Assembly (NCBI RefSeq): GCF_022397955.1
Contig: NZ_JAKEUQ010000001.1
Coordinates: 63,647 to 127,646, forward strand
Source: Vibrio sp. Isolate32
GTDB lineage: Bacteria; Pseudomonadota; Gammaproteobacteria; Enterobacterales; Vibrionaceae
Length of the DNA: 64,000 nucleotides
Reading direction: 5' to 3'
Part shown: one piece after another, positions 1 through 11,799 of the stretch
Numbering within the stretch: position 1 is the first letter of the stretch
Layout: the number at the start of each line of letters is the position of its first letter
Position numbers and translations under genes: made by a program
Notes under the pieces: generated by a model
Told to the model about the DNA's origin: nothing
Seen by the model: the letters and a program-made list of their open reading frames with translations, nothing else
Databases searched by the model: none

Positions 1-357
1 AATGTCTAGACCAAAAATAGCACCGTTCTTATCTTGAAGATTCAGCGCGATTTCATTGGTGTAATATCCCTCGCCACAACCAATGTCCAATAGGCTAGGT
101 GCCGTTTCTGGTAGATAGTTTGAACAGAGTTTGACGACTGCTTGGCGCATAGGATTGTAATGGTTGCCTTCTAGGAAACGACGACGTGCTTGCATCATCT
201 CTTTGTTGTCACCTGGATCTTTTGAACGTTTATGATGTGCAGGCATCAAGTTGACGTAGCCTTCTTTTGCTATATCGAACTGATGGTTCTTTTCACACTT
301 AAACGTACGATCGTTTTGAGATAAAGGTTGGTGACACAGAGGACATTGGTAGTGCAT
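1..357 (-). CDS. rlmA: 23S rRNA (guanine745-N1)-methyltransferase RlmA, C-terminus beyond window
   Basis: The first 119 codons are visible; the rest lies beyond base 1. The protein starts MHYQCPLCHQPL and has an N-terminal zinc site (CPLC near residues 5-8, then C and H in KCEKNH near 21-25). It continues into VNLMPAHHKRSKDPGDN and the SAM-binding motif LLDIGCGEGYY of a class I methyltransferase. In the RlmA family this fold methylates N1 of a guanine in helix 35 of 23S rRNA. The gene is divergent from the nucleoside hydrolase gene, leaving about 205 bp for both promoters. The family assignment is strong; target-site specificity (G745 against G748 types) is inferred from the gammaproteobacterial context. 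Confidence 0.88.
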   Translation of the reverse strand, partial: MHYQCPLCHQPLSQNDRTFKCEKNHQFDIAKEGYVNLMPAHHKRSKDPGDNKEMMQARRRFLEGNHYNPMRQAVVKLCSNYLPETAPSLLDIGCGEGYYTNEIALNLQDKNGAIFGLDI

Positions 358-562
358 GACGATCTCAGAGCATAGAGTAGGGCGGCAAATTCTATCAAAA
401 AGGACTCCGTCAGGCTAAATAAAAAAGCTGTCATTGGTGGCTCTAGAGATACGGAGTATTAGGCCTGACAACATTAAAAATCATTGCTTCGATTTCGGTC
501 ACGTTTGTCTGCCGTTTTTCTGGGTATGGTTCACTCTTCAATAGCGTGAATAAGAAACTGAT

Positions 563-1531
563 ATGAAAAAGAAAATTATCCTCGATACCGACCCAGGCAT
601 CGATGACGCAATGGCCATTTTATTTGCAGAAGCTCATCCAGAGATTGAGCTGATGGGGATTACGACGGTCTATGGCAATGCGACGATAGACAACGGCACT
701 CAGAATGCGCTTTATCTAAAGCAAAAGTTTGATATGAATGCGCTGGTGGCAAAGGGCACTGATAAACCTTTAGTCAGAGATCCAGTTGGCGCTACCGTGG
801 TCGTACATGGTGAAGCTGGTTTTGGTGATGTGAAAGCGCCAAGTTCGCTAGATGTCTCAGCGATTGAAAAAACAGCTTATCAGTTCATTATTGATAGTGT
901 TCGTGCTGAGCCGGGAGAGATTACACTCATTGCTGTTGGGCCTCTCACTAACCTTGCTCTGGCGTTGGAAGCTGCCCCTGACATTGTCAATTTGGTTAAG
1001 GAAGTCGTCATTATGGGTGGAGCCTTTGGCGAAAATGACCATAGGGGTAATGTGACGCCATTTGCCGAAGCGAACATACACGATGACCCTCATGCTGCAG
1101 ACAAGGTCTTCACGGCATCATGGCCAGTGACAGTTATCGGGCTTGATGTAACAGAGGAGAGCTTCTTTACTGCTCAATACCTTGATGATTTGAGAGATGA
1201 TGCTGGAGAGGTAGGGCAGTTCATCTGGGATGTTAGCCGTTACTATTTGAAGTTCTACTCAGAAAAAGTGGGAATGGAAGGCTGTCACGTTCACGATCCA
1301 TCAGCCATTGCTTATGTCATCCAACCTTCTTTGTTTGAGTGCCGAAGTGGGGCAATTAGAGTGGTCACCGATGGACCTGCAGAGGGCATGACCATCCAGA
1401 AAAGCGACCAGCGTAGTTATATGAATGATGAGTGGAGTTCACTCCCGGCGCAGAACGTCGGCATTAAAGTAAACGATGAAGCGCTGCTGTCACTCTATAG
1501 AGAGACGTTAGTTCGATATTCTCAGAGTTAA
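563..1531 (+). CDS. inosine-uridine preferring nucleoside hydrolase family protein
   Basis: The 322-residue protein begins with DTDPGIDDA (residues 8-16), the Ca2+- and ribose-binding signature of the nucleoside N-ribohydrolases. Other family motifs are ITLIAVGPLTNLALAL in the middle, IMGGAF, EANIHDDPHAA and a C-terminal HVHDPSAIAY, where the His is a conserved active-site residue. The enzyme would hydrolyse a nucleoside to ribose plus base in the cytoplasm (salvage). Length and motifs fit RihA/RihB-like enzymes, but I cannot separate pyrimidine from purine preference. It is monocistronic, with its own promoter region shared divergently with rlmA and a strong hairpin terminator immediately downstream. 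Confidence 0.88.
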   Translation: MKKKIILDTDPGIDDAMAILFAEAHPEIELMGITTVYGNATIDNGTQNALYLKQKFDMNALVAKGTDKPLVRDPVGATVVVHGEAGFGDVKAPSSLDVSAIEKTAYQFIIDSVRAEPGEITLIAVGPLTNLALALEAAPDIVNLVKEVVIMGGAFGENDHRGNVTPFAEANIHDDPHAADKVFTASWPVTVIGLDVTEESFFTAQYLDDLRDDAGEVGQFIWDVSRYYLKFYSEKVGMEGCHVHDPSAIAYVIQPSLFECRSGAIRVVTDGPAEGMTIQKSDQRSYMNDEWSSLPAQNVGIKVNDEALLSLYRETLVRYSQS

Positions 1532-1561
1532 GTTTAATCGTTAGCCGATTGAGAGCAATAA

Positions 1562-1590
1562 AAAGGCCGGAGTGAACCGGCCTTTAATGT
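1562..1590 (+). terminator. Rho-independent terminator after nucleoside hydrolase
   Basis: A 9-bp perfect stem (1562-1570 with 1577-1585) around a 6-nt loop has A's on one side and T's on the other. It can serve the upstream plus-strand gene and also yeaD arriving from the minus strand. Confidence 0.85.
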
Positions 1591-1634
1591 GTCTTGCGTA
1601 GCGAACTGATTACAGAATCAATTCCTGAATAAGG

Positions 1635-2519
1635 TTACTGAACAGAAATCGTTGTAATCAGCTGGTGGCTCTCGCCAGGCTGAAGCGTTTTGCCTGCCTC
1701 TAAGCTCGGCGCGTGCAGTGTTGATTCAACACATAACATGGTTAGGTAACCATCGTCTTGCATGTCACCCATACCAGCCGCACCTTCTGCCCATGGGTTC
1801 CATAAAACCGCAGAGTTATGGCCTTGGTTTTTAACTGATAGAGTACGCTCAAGTTTTTTGTCCGTAACCAAGATCTGAGCTTCTGGTTGAGTGTACACTC
1901 GGTCAATGGTGTCGGTTAGCACAAGCTCAGCACCGCCTTGACAGATCTTGTCACCTTGCAGGCTGTCGATGTACTCAGCACCCATACCTGTGGTTGTTGT
2001 GTTATGGATGTCTGCAACGTTTAGGTAAGTGTGCAGTGCGCCAGAGAAAGTCCATGGTTGCTCATCTGTATTCTTCACATCCAAAGTCACTTTAAGCTCA
2101 TCGCCAATCTCAACATTCAAGCGTGCATCGAACTGATGTGGCCATACTGCTAGCGTCTCTTCGCTAGGCTTTAGACCTAAGCTGACAATCACACCAGCCT
2201 CGCTTTCGCGGTGCTCAACTAATTGCCACTCGCTTGAACGAGCAAAGCCGTGTGCTGGTGCAGCAATGCGACCAAACCAAGGCCAACATACTGGAATACC
2301 ACCACGCAGTGCTGTTTTGCCATCAAATTTAGCTTGTTGGCTCATCCAAATTAGGTCTTCTTGGCCTTGTGGTTGGAACGACACAACATGGCCGCCAAAC
2401 AGTGAAATCGCTGCATTTGCTTTATCGTGAATAACACGAACCAGTTTTACACCTTGGTGTTCAACGATAGTGACGTTGTCAGAAAGCACCGCCAGTGCAG
2501 GAAGAGTAGATAAATCCAT
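1635..2519 (-). CDS. yeaD: D-hexose-6-phosphate mutarotase, YeaD family
   Basis: Aldose-1-epimerase-fold protein of about 294 residues. Visible landmarks are FGGHVVSFQPQGQEDLIWMS, the core GGIPVCWPWFG, LHTYLNVADI and LWNPWAEGAAGMGD, all typical of the YeaD/YMR099c glucose-6-phosphate 1-epimerases, which interconvert anomers of hexose 6-phosphates in the cytoplasm. An in-frame ATG exists at 2573, but I prefer 2519 because AAGGA sits 9 nt before it and family members start there (MDLSTLPAL). It lies directly downstream of gapA on the same strand, an order conserved in E. coli, though a terminator-like hairpin separates the two. Confidence 0.9.
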   Translation of the reverse strand: MDLSTLPALAVLSDNVTIVEHQGVKLVRVIHDKANAAISLFGGHVVSFQPQGQEDLIWMSQQAKFDGKTALRGGIPVCWPWFGRIAAPAHGFARSSEWQLVEHRESEAGVIVSLGLKPSEETLAVWPHQFDARLNVEIGDELKVTLDVKNTDEQPWTFSGALHTYLNVADIHNTTTTGMGAEYIDSLQGDKICQGGAELVLTDTIDRVYTQPEAQILVTDKKLERTLSVKNQGHNSAVLWNPWAEGAAGMGDMQDDGYLTMLCVESTLHAPSLEAGKTLQPGESHQLITTISVQ

Positions 2520-2686
2520 TACATAATCCTTCTTAAGGGAAATTGAATTCAAATTCGAGATACTCAAACTCAAGTAAAGAGTCGGGTAGTTCTCGCATTT
2601 GAATTGAATCTCGTACCGGAGAAATGTGCCATTTGTTAAGCATCATCTTCATTGGTGCAGAAGTGATTCATAAACAACAGGTACAA

Positions 2687-2714
2687 AAAAGGCGACTCTA
2701 GAGCCGCCTTTTCT
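2687..2714 (-). terminator. Terminator of gapA
   Basis: On the minus strand a stem made of AAAAGGCG...CTCTAGAG...CGCCTTTT with a T-rich tail lies about 50 bp after the gapA stop. Partial read-through into yeaD is possible, since the genes are co-oriented. Confidence 0.75.
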
Positions 2715-2764
2715 TTTCAGTCTTTTCTCAAAGACAGTCTAGCTAAACGCTATCTAAGTAGTAA

Positions 2765-4118
<1,354 letters not shown>

Positions 4119-4517
4119 ATGATAAAGCCTGATGAATACTGGCGTGAGCGCCTAACAGATGATGAGTTTGAAGTGTGTCGTTTGCGTGGTACTGAAGCCC
4201 CTTTTAGCGGAAAGTTGTTACACAACCATAAGACGGGTGTGTATAGCTGCACATGTTGTCAAACCCCTTTATTTCTGTCGGATAACAAATATGACTCGGG
4301 ATGTGGATGGCCGAGTTTTGATGCACCAATTAACGACGAGGCAGTACGCTATATAGAAGATCTAAGTCACGGAATGAAGCGTGTAGAGATTCGTTGTAGC
4401 GCCTGTGATAGCCACCTAGGTCACGTTTTTCCTGATGGTCCGAAGACAACTGGTGAACGTTTTTGTGTTAATTCTGTGTCGTTAATTTTCAACAAAAATG
4501 ACGAAAGTACGAAATAA
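4119..4517 (+). CDS. msrB: Peptide-methionine (R)-S-oxide reductase
   Basis: 132-residue MsrB, which reduces methionine-R-sulfoxide in proteins. Structural zinc is bound by two CxxC pairs (Cys44/Cys47 and Cys93/Cys96). The catalytic Cys116 is in RFCVNS, and a likely resolving Cys62 is in [16 protein letters not shown] is the family signature. An upstream in-frame ATG at 4074 is possible, but the start at 4119 has AAAAGGA at the right distance and agrees with homologues. The yeaC-msrB-gapA neighbourhood is shared with E. coli, here with a lipoprotein gene inserted between msrB and yeaC. Confidence 0.97.
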   Translation: MIKPDEYWRERLTDDEFEVCRLRGTEAPFSGKLLHNHKTGVYSCTCCQTPLFLSDNKYDSGCGWPSFDAPINDEAVRYIEDLSHGMKRVEIRCSACDSHLGHVFPDGPKTTGERFCVNSVSLIFNKNDESTK

Positions 4518-4610
4518 CCTGTAACTAATGTTTAATCCTTACAGATCGCATTTGTCGATGAAACAGTAATGAATAACCTGAGATTTCAGAGTTAACTTTA
4601 GTACAAATAA

Positions 4611-4640
4611 AAACAGCGACCACCACGGTCGCTGTTTTTA
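4611..4640. terminator. Bidirectional terminator between msrB and the DUF2989 lipoprotein gene
   Basis: An 11-bp stem (4611-4621 with 4627-4637) flanked by A's on the left and T's on the right lies between two convergent genes. Confidence 0.85.
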
Positions 4641-4692
4641 TTTTAAAAGAGAATAAAATGGTATTTTCGTTAGAAAAGTGGGCTCGGCTCGG

Positions 4693-5508
4693 TCAGTAGC
4701 TAGGTACGATGGAAGGCGTGTAAGAGTCATCCTCTATCGCTTCAACAATTTTGTCTGCGTCTTGATTTAACTGCTTATATTTTGGTTTTTCAAAACGATA
4801 GAGCACGGAAAGCTCAGATTCAGAGGCGATAGGCACGTTAAAGTCTTTAGCGACCATTGCCCATACATACGCTTCTTCCATATTACCTAAGCTGTGGTTA
4901 ATACTGGCCATCGACTTAAAAATTTCAGTATTGACGTTCGAATTGCTCGATAAGGTCAATGCGTTATTAAGCAGTTTTAGTGTCTTCACATGGTCTCGAG
5001 TGGTGTAGAAAGTTGCTAGGGCATACTGCATCTCTGCCGTATTTAACGCATCCGTTCCTTCCAGTTGTAAGAAGCTGCGTCTAGCGTTGGTATCCCCGGT
5101 TTGTGACCACAAGAAATAGAGTGTTTCTGGCGTGTCTGATTGAGACAGTTCACTGACAATACGTTCAGACTCTTCGATGCTGTGCATTAAAGAAGTAAAA
5201 CGACGTCCTTGAAGTTTAGATTGATCGATCGTTTCTATTTGCGCGGCAAGCTCAAGACATTTTTTATAGGCCGTGACTAATTCGAACTCTTTGATCTTAT
5301 TGCTTTCGCTTGGGTGCTTTTGAACTTCAAAGCGATGCCAGATAAGGTCGGTACGCGCTACACGGCACTGTCCGTCGTTCATGTTCAGCTGTTCACATCG
5401 CAACCCAGGATTGCTCTGGCACAACTGGTCGGTATTTTTGTTTCCTTCAAAACACCCAACCAGAGTGAAAGGTAATAGGCCAATTACCAACCATTTCATA
5501 ATTTTCAT
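4693..5508 (-). CDS. DUF2989 family lipoprotein
   Basis: 271-residue protein with a short lipoprotein signal (hydrophobic stretch then LVGC, lipid Cys at residue 19). The rest is predicted soluble and helical, with TPR-like spacing (LEGTDALNTAEMQYALATFY, then LKLLNNALTLSS, then MASINHSLGNMEEAYVWAMVAK). It resembles the DUF2989 family of marine gammaproteobacteria, function unknown. The SD (AAGGA) lies 2 nt before the first ATG and 11 nt before a second one at 5499, so the true start could be either. It is convergent with msrB and divergent from yeaC, so it has its own promoter. Confidence 0.75.
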   Translation of the reverse strand: MKIMKWLVIGLLPFTLVGCFEGNKNTDQLCQSNPGLRCEQLNMNDGQCRVARTDLIWHRFEVQKHPSESNKIKEFELVTAYKKCLELAAQIETIDQSKLQGRRFTSLMHSIEESERIVSELSQSDTPETLYFLWSQTGDTNARRSFLQLEGTDALNTAEMQYALATFYTTRDHVKTLKLLNNALTLSSNSNVNTEIFKSMASINHSLGNMEEAYVWAMVAKDFNVPIASESELSVLYRFEKPKYKQLNQDADKIVEAIEDDSYTPSIVPSY

Positions 5509-5612
5509 ATTCCTTCACTTGTGATCAAATGCACTTATTATTGGTCAGGTTCTTGACTCAATTCTGTTACGGGTTATTTTCTGGTGAAAACTGTTAAAAC
5601 TAAGGCTTTACC

Positions 5613-5894
5613 ATGGATGCAGAACAACTTCTTAGCGCAATGACACCCGAGGTTTACGAACGTTTAACCTACGCAGTTGAAACGGGTAAATGGCCAGAAG
5701 GAACAGCGCTTTCTAAAGAGCAGCGCGATTCGTGTATGCAGGCAGTTATGTTATACCAATCTAAACATAACTCTGAAGCTCAACACATGACAATTGCCGC
5801 TGGTGGCGAAATTAGCTTTAAGTCTAAATCTGAACTCAAAAAACAGTTTAAGTCAGATCAACAAGACATTGTGAGAGTTAACCCAAATCATTAG
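5613..5894 (+). CDS. yeaC: YeaC family protein (DUF1315)
   Basis: 93-residue small soluble protein containing MTPEVYERLTYAVETGKWP and L-S-KEQRDSCMQAVMLYQ, the core of the DUF1315/YeaC family. Function is unknown. In E. coli yeaC sits just upstream of msrB; here the order is conserved except for the inserted lipoprotein gene, which supports orthology. A strong hairpin terminator follows the stop. Confidence 0.85.
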   Translation: MDAEQLLSAMTPEVYERLTYAVETGKWPEGTALSKEQRDSCMQAVMLYQSKHNSEAQHMTIAAGGEISFKSKSELKKQFKSDQQDIVRVNPNH

Positions 5895-5910
5895 GCATTA
5901 AATTACAACA

Positions 5911-5939
5911 AAGGGGTGGCGCAGTGCCACCCCTTTTAC
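5911..5939. terminator. Terminator shared by yeaC and ansA
   Basis: A 10-bp perfect stem (5911-5920 with 5926-5935) around a 5-nt loop has A's and T's on the flanks. It lies between convergent yeaC and ansA. Confidence 0.85.
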
Positions 5940-6038
5940 GTTAAGTCGTTTATTTATAAGTAATAAAACGATTTAGCTCACGTTAAACTGCTGCTCTTTT
6001 CATAGAATAGCAGCCGCTTAATATGAACCTTAACGAGC

Positions 6039-7055
6039 TTACAAGCTCATCTCACCACGCAGTACTTCCTGCATCTGAGTTTTCACTTCTTCGTAGCTTA
6101 GGTTTTGGCTTAATAGATAATGAAGTTTCGCTAGTGCCGCTTCCGGAGTCATATCATAACCACTCACAACTCCAGCTTCTGCTAAAGCACAGCCCGTCGC
6201 ATAGCCACCCATGTTCACTTTACCTGCTAAACATTGAGTTAGGTTCACCACAATAACCCCACGCTCTGACGCGTCTTTTAGGTGCTGAAGTAGCTCTGGG
6301 TTTTGTGGCGCATTACCAACACCAAAAGTCAGCAAGATCATTGCGTTAACTGGTTGCAGCAACGTGTTACGAATCACTTCGTGAGAGATTCCCGGGTACA
6401 TAGTGATTACGCCAATTGGTTGCGGTGTAATGTTATGAACCTTGAACTCACCTTCAGGTTGCTCGTTAACCACAACGTTGTTGCTTAGCTGGATATTGAT
6501 ACCAGCTTCCAACAACGGATTAAGGTTTGGAGAGGTAAACGCATTGAAGCCATCAGCGTGTGATTTGGTGCTGCGGTTACCACGCATTAATTTGTTGTTG
6601 AAGAACAGTGTCACTTCATTGATTGGGTAGTTCGCCGCGATGTGCAGTGCATTCAGTAGGTTTGCTTGGCCGTCAGAGCGTAGCTCAGCAAGCGGGATCT
6701 GAGAGCCGGTTACAATCACTGGTTTGCCAAGGTTCTCTAGCATGAAAGACAACGCAGAAGCGGTGTACGCCATGGTGTCAGTACCGTGCAGGATAACGAA
6801 ACCATCGTATTTGTCGTAGTTCGCGCGGATGTCATCAGCGATAGTCTGCCAATCAAGTGGCGTCATGTCTGAAGAGTCCATTAATGGCGAGTATTCGTGA
6901 ATGGTGTACTCAGGCATCTCTGGGCGATGGAATTCAGGCATACCAGCAAGCTGTTTATCCATGAATCCAGCTACAGGGACATAGCCGTGATCATGCGATT
7001 TTTGCATGCCGATTGTGCCGCCGGTGTACGCGATATAGATGTGTTTTCTTTCCAT
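6039..7055 (-). CDS. ansA: Type I (cytoplasmic) asparaginase
   Basis: 338-residue L-asparaginase I that hydrolyses asparagine to aspartate and ammonia. Active-site motifs are the N-terminal AYTGGTIGM (Thr14) and HGTDTMAYTAS (Thr92-Asp93). There is no signal peptide, so it is the cytoplasmic form. It lies downstream of sppA on the same strand, as in E. coli (sppA-ansA), with a terminator in the 119-bp gap between them. The ribosome-binding site ahead of the ATG at 7055 is weak. Confidence 0.96.
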   Translation of the reverse strand: MERKHIYIAYTGGTIGMQKSHDHGYVPVAGFMDKQLAGMPEFHRPEMPEYTIHEYSPLMDSSDMTPLDWQTIADDIRANYDKYDGFVILHGTDTMAYTASALSFMLENLGKPVIVTGSQIPLAELRSDGQANLLNALHIAANYPINEVTLFFNNKLMRGNRSTKSHADGFNAFTSPNLNPLLEAGINIQLSNNVVVNEQPEGEFKVHNITPQPIGVITMYPGISHEVIRNTLLQPVNAMILLTFGVGNAPQNPELLQHLKDASERGVIVVNLTQCLAGKVNMGGYATGCALAEAGVVSGYDMTPEAALAKLHYLLSQNLSYEEVKTQMQEVLRGEMSL

Positions 7056-7120
7056 GGCGATTATTACTTTAGTGTGATGTAGGGAACAGGTGGGCGATTA
7101 TAGCGAATTATTATGTAATA

Positions 7121-7147
7121 AAAAGAGGCGCCTCACACAGAGGCGCC
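7121..7147 (-). terminator. Terminator of sppA
   Basis: On the minus strand GGCGCCTC-TGTGT-GAGGCGCC is followed by TCTTTTT. It lies between the sppA stop and the ansA start. Confidence 0.85.
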
Positions 7148-7174
7148 CCTTGATAATAAAGCGTTGAGCTTAAA

Positions 7175-9025
7175 TTATTGAACTTGGCAGTTTAAGCAAA
7201 AAGCGTAACGGCCTTGTGGGTCGTTAAAGTTGCTTAATAGTTGGCTATCTTGAGCTAACTGCTGCGTAACCGGCTGCAAACTGCTTGGTATCATTGACTG
7301 AATATCAAGGCCAATCGACATCTGAACTTGGTTCATAAATTCTTGAATAAACTGCTCAGTGGCTGAAAGTGGCTCTTCTACCCAGTAGATGTTGTAGCTT
7401 TCGAGTTCTGCAAGTGAAGCGGCGGCGGCAATCGCGTCATCGAAGTCACCAATTTCATCGACTAAACCGTTTTGCATAGCGTCTTGACCAGTCCATACGC
7501 GACCTTGAGCAATTTTATCGACCGCATCAACATCCATTCCACGGTTTTCTCCAACTAGACCTATGAATCGGCGGTAGCCATGTTCGATACCCATTTGGAA
7601 CGCATCTTTCGCGCCCTCAGTTAGGCCGGTGGTGATACCAAGACCTGAGAACGGTGATGTGCCAACGCCATCAGTGTAAACACCAATATCATTTAAGCCT
7701 TTTTCGAAGGTAGTGATGACACTGAAGATACCAATCGAGCCAGTTAACGTCGTTGGTTGAGCGAGGATCTTGTCTGCGCCCATTGAGATCCAGTAACCAC
7801 CAGAAGCGGCAAGGCTAGACATTGAAACAACTACTGGCTTACCCGCTTGCTTAATCGCTTCTATTTCATTGCGAATAACTTCTGAAGCAAATGCGCTGCC
7901 GCCAGGGCTATCCACTCGAAGAACAACGGCTTTAACTTTGTCATCGTTACGAGCTTGGCGAAGCAGAGCCGCGGTTGTATCGCCACCAACGGTGCCACGT
8001 GGCTGTTTGCCATCCATAATAGCGCCGCTAGCAACAATCACAGCAACATCGTGTGATTCATTGCTCATGTCTGGAAGCATGGTTGCACGGTAGTCGTAGT
8101 AGCCAAGTGCGTTGTAGCTGTCTTGGCCATCACTGCCGAACACATCTGCAAGTTCCAGTCGAACTTGCTGGCGAGTGGCTAGCTCATCTACTAAACCAAG
8201 TTTTTCTGCCAGTTTCGCGATATCGCCATCGACAGATTCAAGCTCTTTCAAGAAAGTGTCCATGCTTGGATTAAGTGTCTTCGCATCAATTTGGCGGTTA
8301 TTGCTCACATCATCAACGTAAGCACTCCATAGTTGACCTAACCAACGTGATGCCGACTCTTTGGCTGCGTCAGACATGTCGTCACGAATGAAAGGCTCGA
8401 TAGCTGACTTATAAGTACCCACACGGAACACGTGCGTGTTTACATCTAGCTTCTCTAATAAGGTTTTGTAGTATAGCGAGTAAGCGCTGTAACCTTTAAG
8501 AAGTACACCACCATCAGGTGACATGTATACCTTAGTTGCGTAGCTTGCTAGGTAGTATTGGCTTTGGTTGTAGAAGTCACCTACTGCATAAATCGGTTTA
8601 CCTGAAGCTTTAAACTCATTTAAGGCTTTAGCAATGTAGCGCAGTTTAGTCAGGTTGGTTTCTGGCAGCTCTTTAAGCGCCAAAACAATACCTGTTACAT
8701 TGTCATCGTCTTTGGCATAGCGAATCGTTTCAACGATATCAAAGAGAATATTTTCTTTTGGCAGATCTTTGCCTAGCAGCGAACCGGTAACTGAGTCCAT
8801 CGGATTGATATAGCGGCTTTGTTCAACAATCGGACCCGACAGGTTTAGCACTAAAGCAGATTGTTGTGGCACGGTTGGTGGCGCTGTGTCTGAGTGGAAG
8901 TACACAAAGTAGATAACGGCGATACTAAGTAAGAAGATTAAGTTAACAAGCGCAACACGTAAAAACGTAATCAGCTTCCAAATCCCTTTGAAGATCATAC
9001 CTATAATTTTGAATATTTTTTTCAT
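7175..9025 (-). CDS. sppA: Signal peptide peptidase SppA, 67K type
   Basis: 616-residue inner-membrane serine protease that degrades cleaved signal peptides. It has an N-terminal membrane anchor (about residues 24-42) and two tandem ClpP-like S49 domains. The Ser/Lys dyad is split between them: the general-base Lys206 in GTYKSAIEPF and the nucleophile Ser408 in LAASGGYW, matching the positions in E. coli SppA. Full family length. It is followed by ansA as in E. coli; the upstream neighbour is now the inverted-repeat element rather than ydjA, so the E. coli ydjA-sppA link is broken here. Confidence 0.96.
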   Translation of the reverse strand: MKKIFKIIGMIFKGIWKLITFLRVALVNLIFLLSIAVIYFVYFHSDTAPPTVPQQSALVLNLSGPIVEQSRYINPMDSVTGSLLGKDLPKENILFDIVETIRYAKDDDNVTGIVLALKELPETNLTKLRYIAKALNEFKASGKPIYAVGDFYNQSQYYLASYATKVYMSPDGGVLLKGYSAYSLYYKTLLEKLDVNTHVFRVGTYKSAIEPFIRDDMSDAAKESASRWLGQLWSAYVDDVSNNRQIDAKTLNPSMDTFLKELESVDGDIAKLAEKLGLVDELATRQQVRLELADVFGSDGQDSYNALGYYDYRATMLPDMSNESHDVAVIVASGAIMDGKQPRGTVGGDTTAALLRQARNDDKVKAVVLRVDSPGGSAFASEVIRNEIEAIKQAGKPVVVSMSSLAASGGYWISMGADKILAQPTTLTGSIGIFSVITTFEKGLNDIGVYTDGVGTSPFSGLGITTGLTEGAKDAFQMGIEHGYRRFIGLVGENRGMDVDAVDKIAQGRVWTGQDAMQNGLVDEIGDFDDAIAAAASLAELESYNIYWVEEPLSATEQFIQEFMNQVQMSIGLDIQSMIPSSLQPVTQQLAQDSQLLSNFNDPQGRYAFCLNCQVQ

Positions 9026-9179
9026 TCTGTCTCCGCAGTGAGATTACGTCGCTTTAACAAGCAGCAGTACTATTAATCTCAATAATATGAACTGCTTAGT
9101 ATCCTACGATAATTCCCTAACTCAAACTATACCAAGAAGTGTTAATCGATTTATATTCTCATTAAGTGTAGACAGATAA

Positions 9180-9457
9180 GGGGCTGTTGACCTTTCGTGG
9201 TTAAGTTTTGTTCGAGATAAAATCGTTTTAGGCGCGGCGAAGAGTATGTAGCCTAGTCATTCTAAGCAAATATTCTTCAACAAAGCATAAAATGATTTTT
9301 GTGGGGGCGCCTAGCTCGAACCCTTCGGGCAGCTCTTGTGGTTCATTTCTACTGCGTTATCGGCTTTTCATGTAGGCCAGCTACACATCAAAGCCTCTTC
9401 CTTGTATAAATTTCCCACAAGATGCTGCAAAACCAATCTCGAAAGGTTAACAGCCCC
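9180..9457. repeat. MITE-like element with 18-bp terminal inverted repeats
   Basis: The ends are GGGGCTGTTGACCTTTCG (9180-9197) and its near-perfect inverse (9440-9457, one mismatch), 278 bp in all; the palindrome can be extended by one A/T pair outward. The interior has no ORF of note. It contains a second, imperfect set of inverted arms (TTTTGTGGG near 9296-9304 against CCCACAAG near 9415-9422) and a stem-loop around 9371-9405 (GGCTTT.CATGTAG against CTACA.AT.AAAGCC). Nothing like a transposase is present, so if mobile it must move in trans. No clear target-site duplication is visible. From memory, similar units are scattered in Vibrio genomes, but I could not search. Confidence 0.7.
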
Positions 9458-9548
9458 TAGGACTTCCGAACGATTAATACCTTCAGCATTATGATCGGTG
9501 TTACAAAAATGTAAACGGTTGTTTGAACTTTTGGTGATTGAGCTATAC

Positions 9549-9563
9549 TGTGGTCAGACCACA
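9549..9563 (+). promoter_or_regulatory. FadR-type operator upstream of fadH
   Basis: The perfect palindrome TGTGGTCAGACCACA contains the FadR core TGGTCnGACCA. It sits 20-34 bp before the fadH start. FadR represses beta-oxidation genes until long-chain acyl-CoA binds it, which fits the role of FadH. The match is by sequence only. Confidence 0.85.
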
Positions 9564-9570
9564 AGGATAA

Positions 9571-11592
<2,022 letters not shown>

Positions 11593-11660
11593 ATAAAGCT
11601 ACAAGCCGTAATATTATCGGTAAATATGCTTGTCTAATATGCCTAGATAAATGTTTGAAC

Positions 11661-11693
11661 AAGGCTCCTAAGTCATAGATTTAGGAGCCTTTA
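11661..11693 (+). terminator. Terminator of fadH
   Basis: An 11-bp perfect stem (11661-11671 with 11681-11691) around a 9-nt loop is followed by TTATTGTTT. Confidence 0.8.
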
Positions 11694-11799
11694 TTGTTTC
11701 TAATTTAGGCCAAATGAGCAGTCGTTGAGATTTATTATCGTTTGTATTCTGTGCTAAAGTTCAAGTATACAAATAATAAAGAAATAGTAAGGACTTCAA

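Noticed and set aside
5999..6256. Plus-strand frame over the 3' end of ansA (77 codons)
   Set aside because: Antisense shadow of the conserved ansA C-terminus; no independent support.
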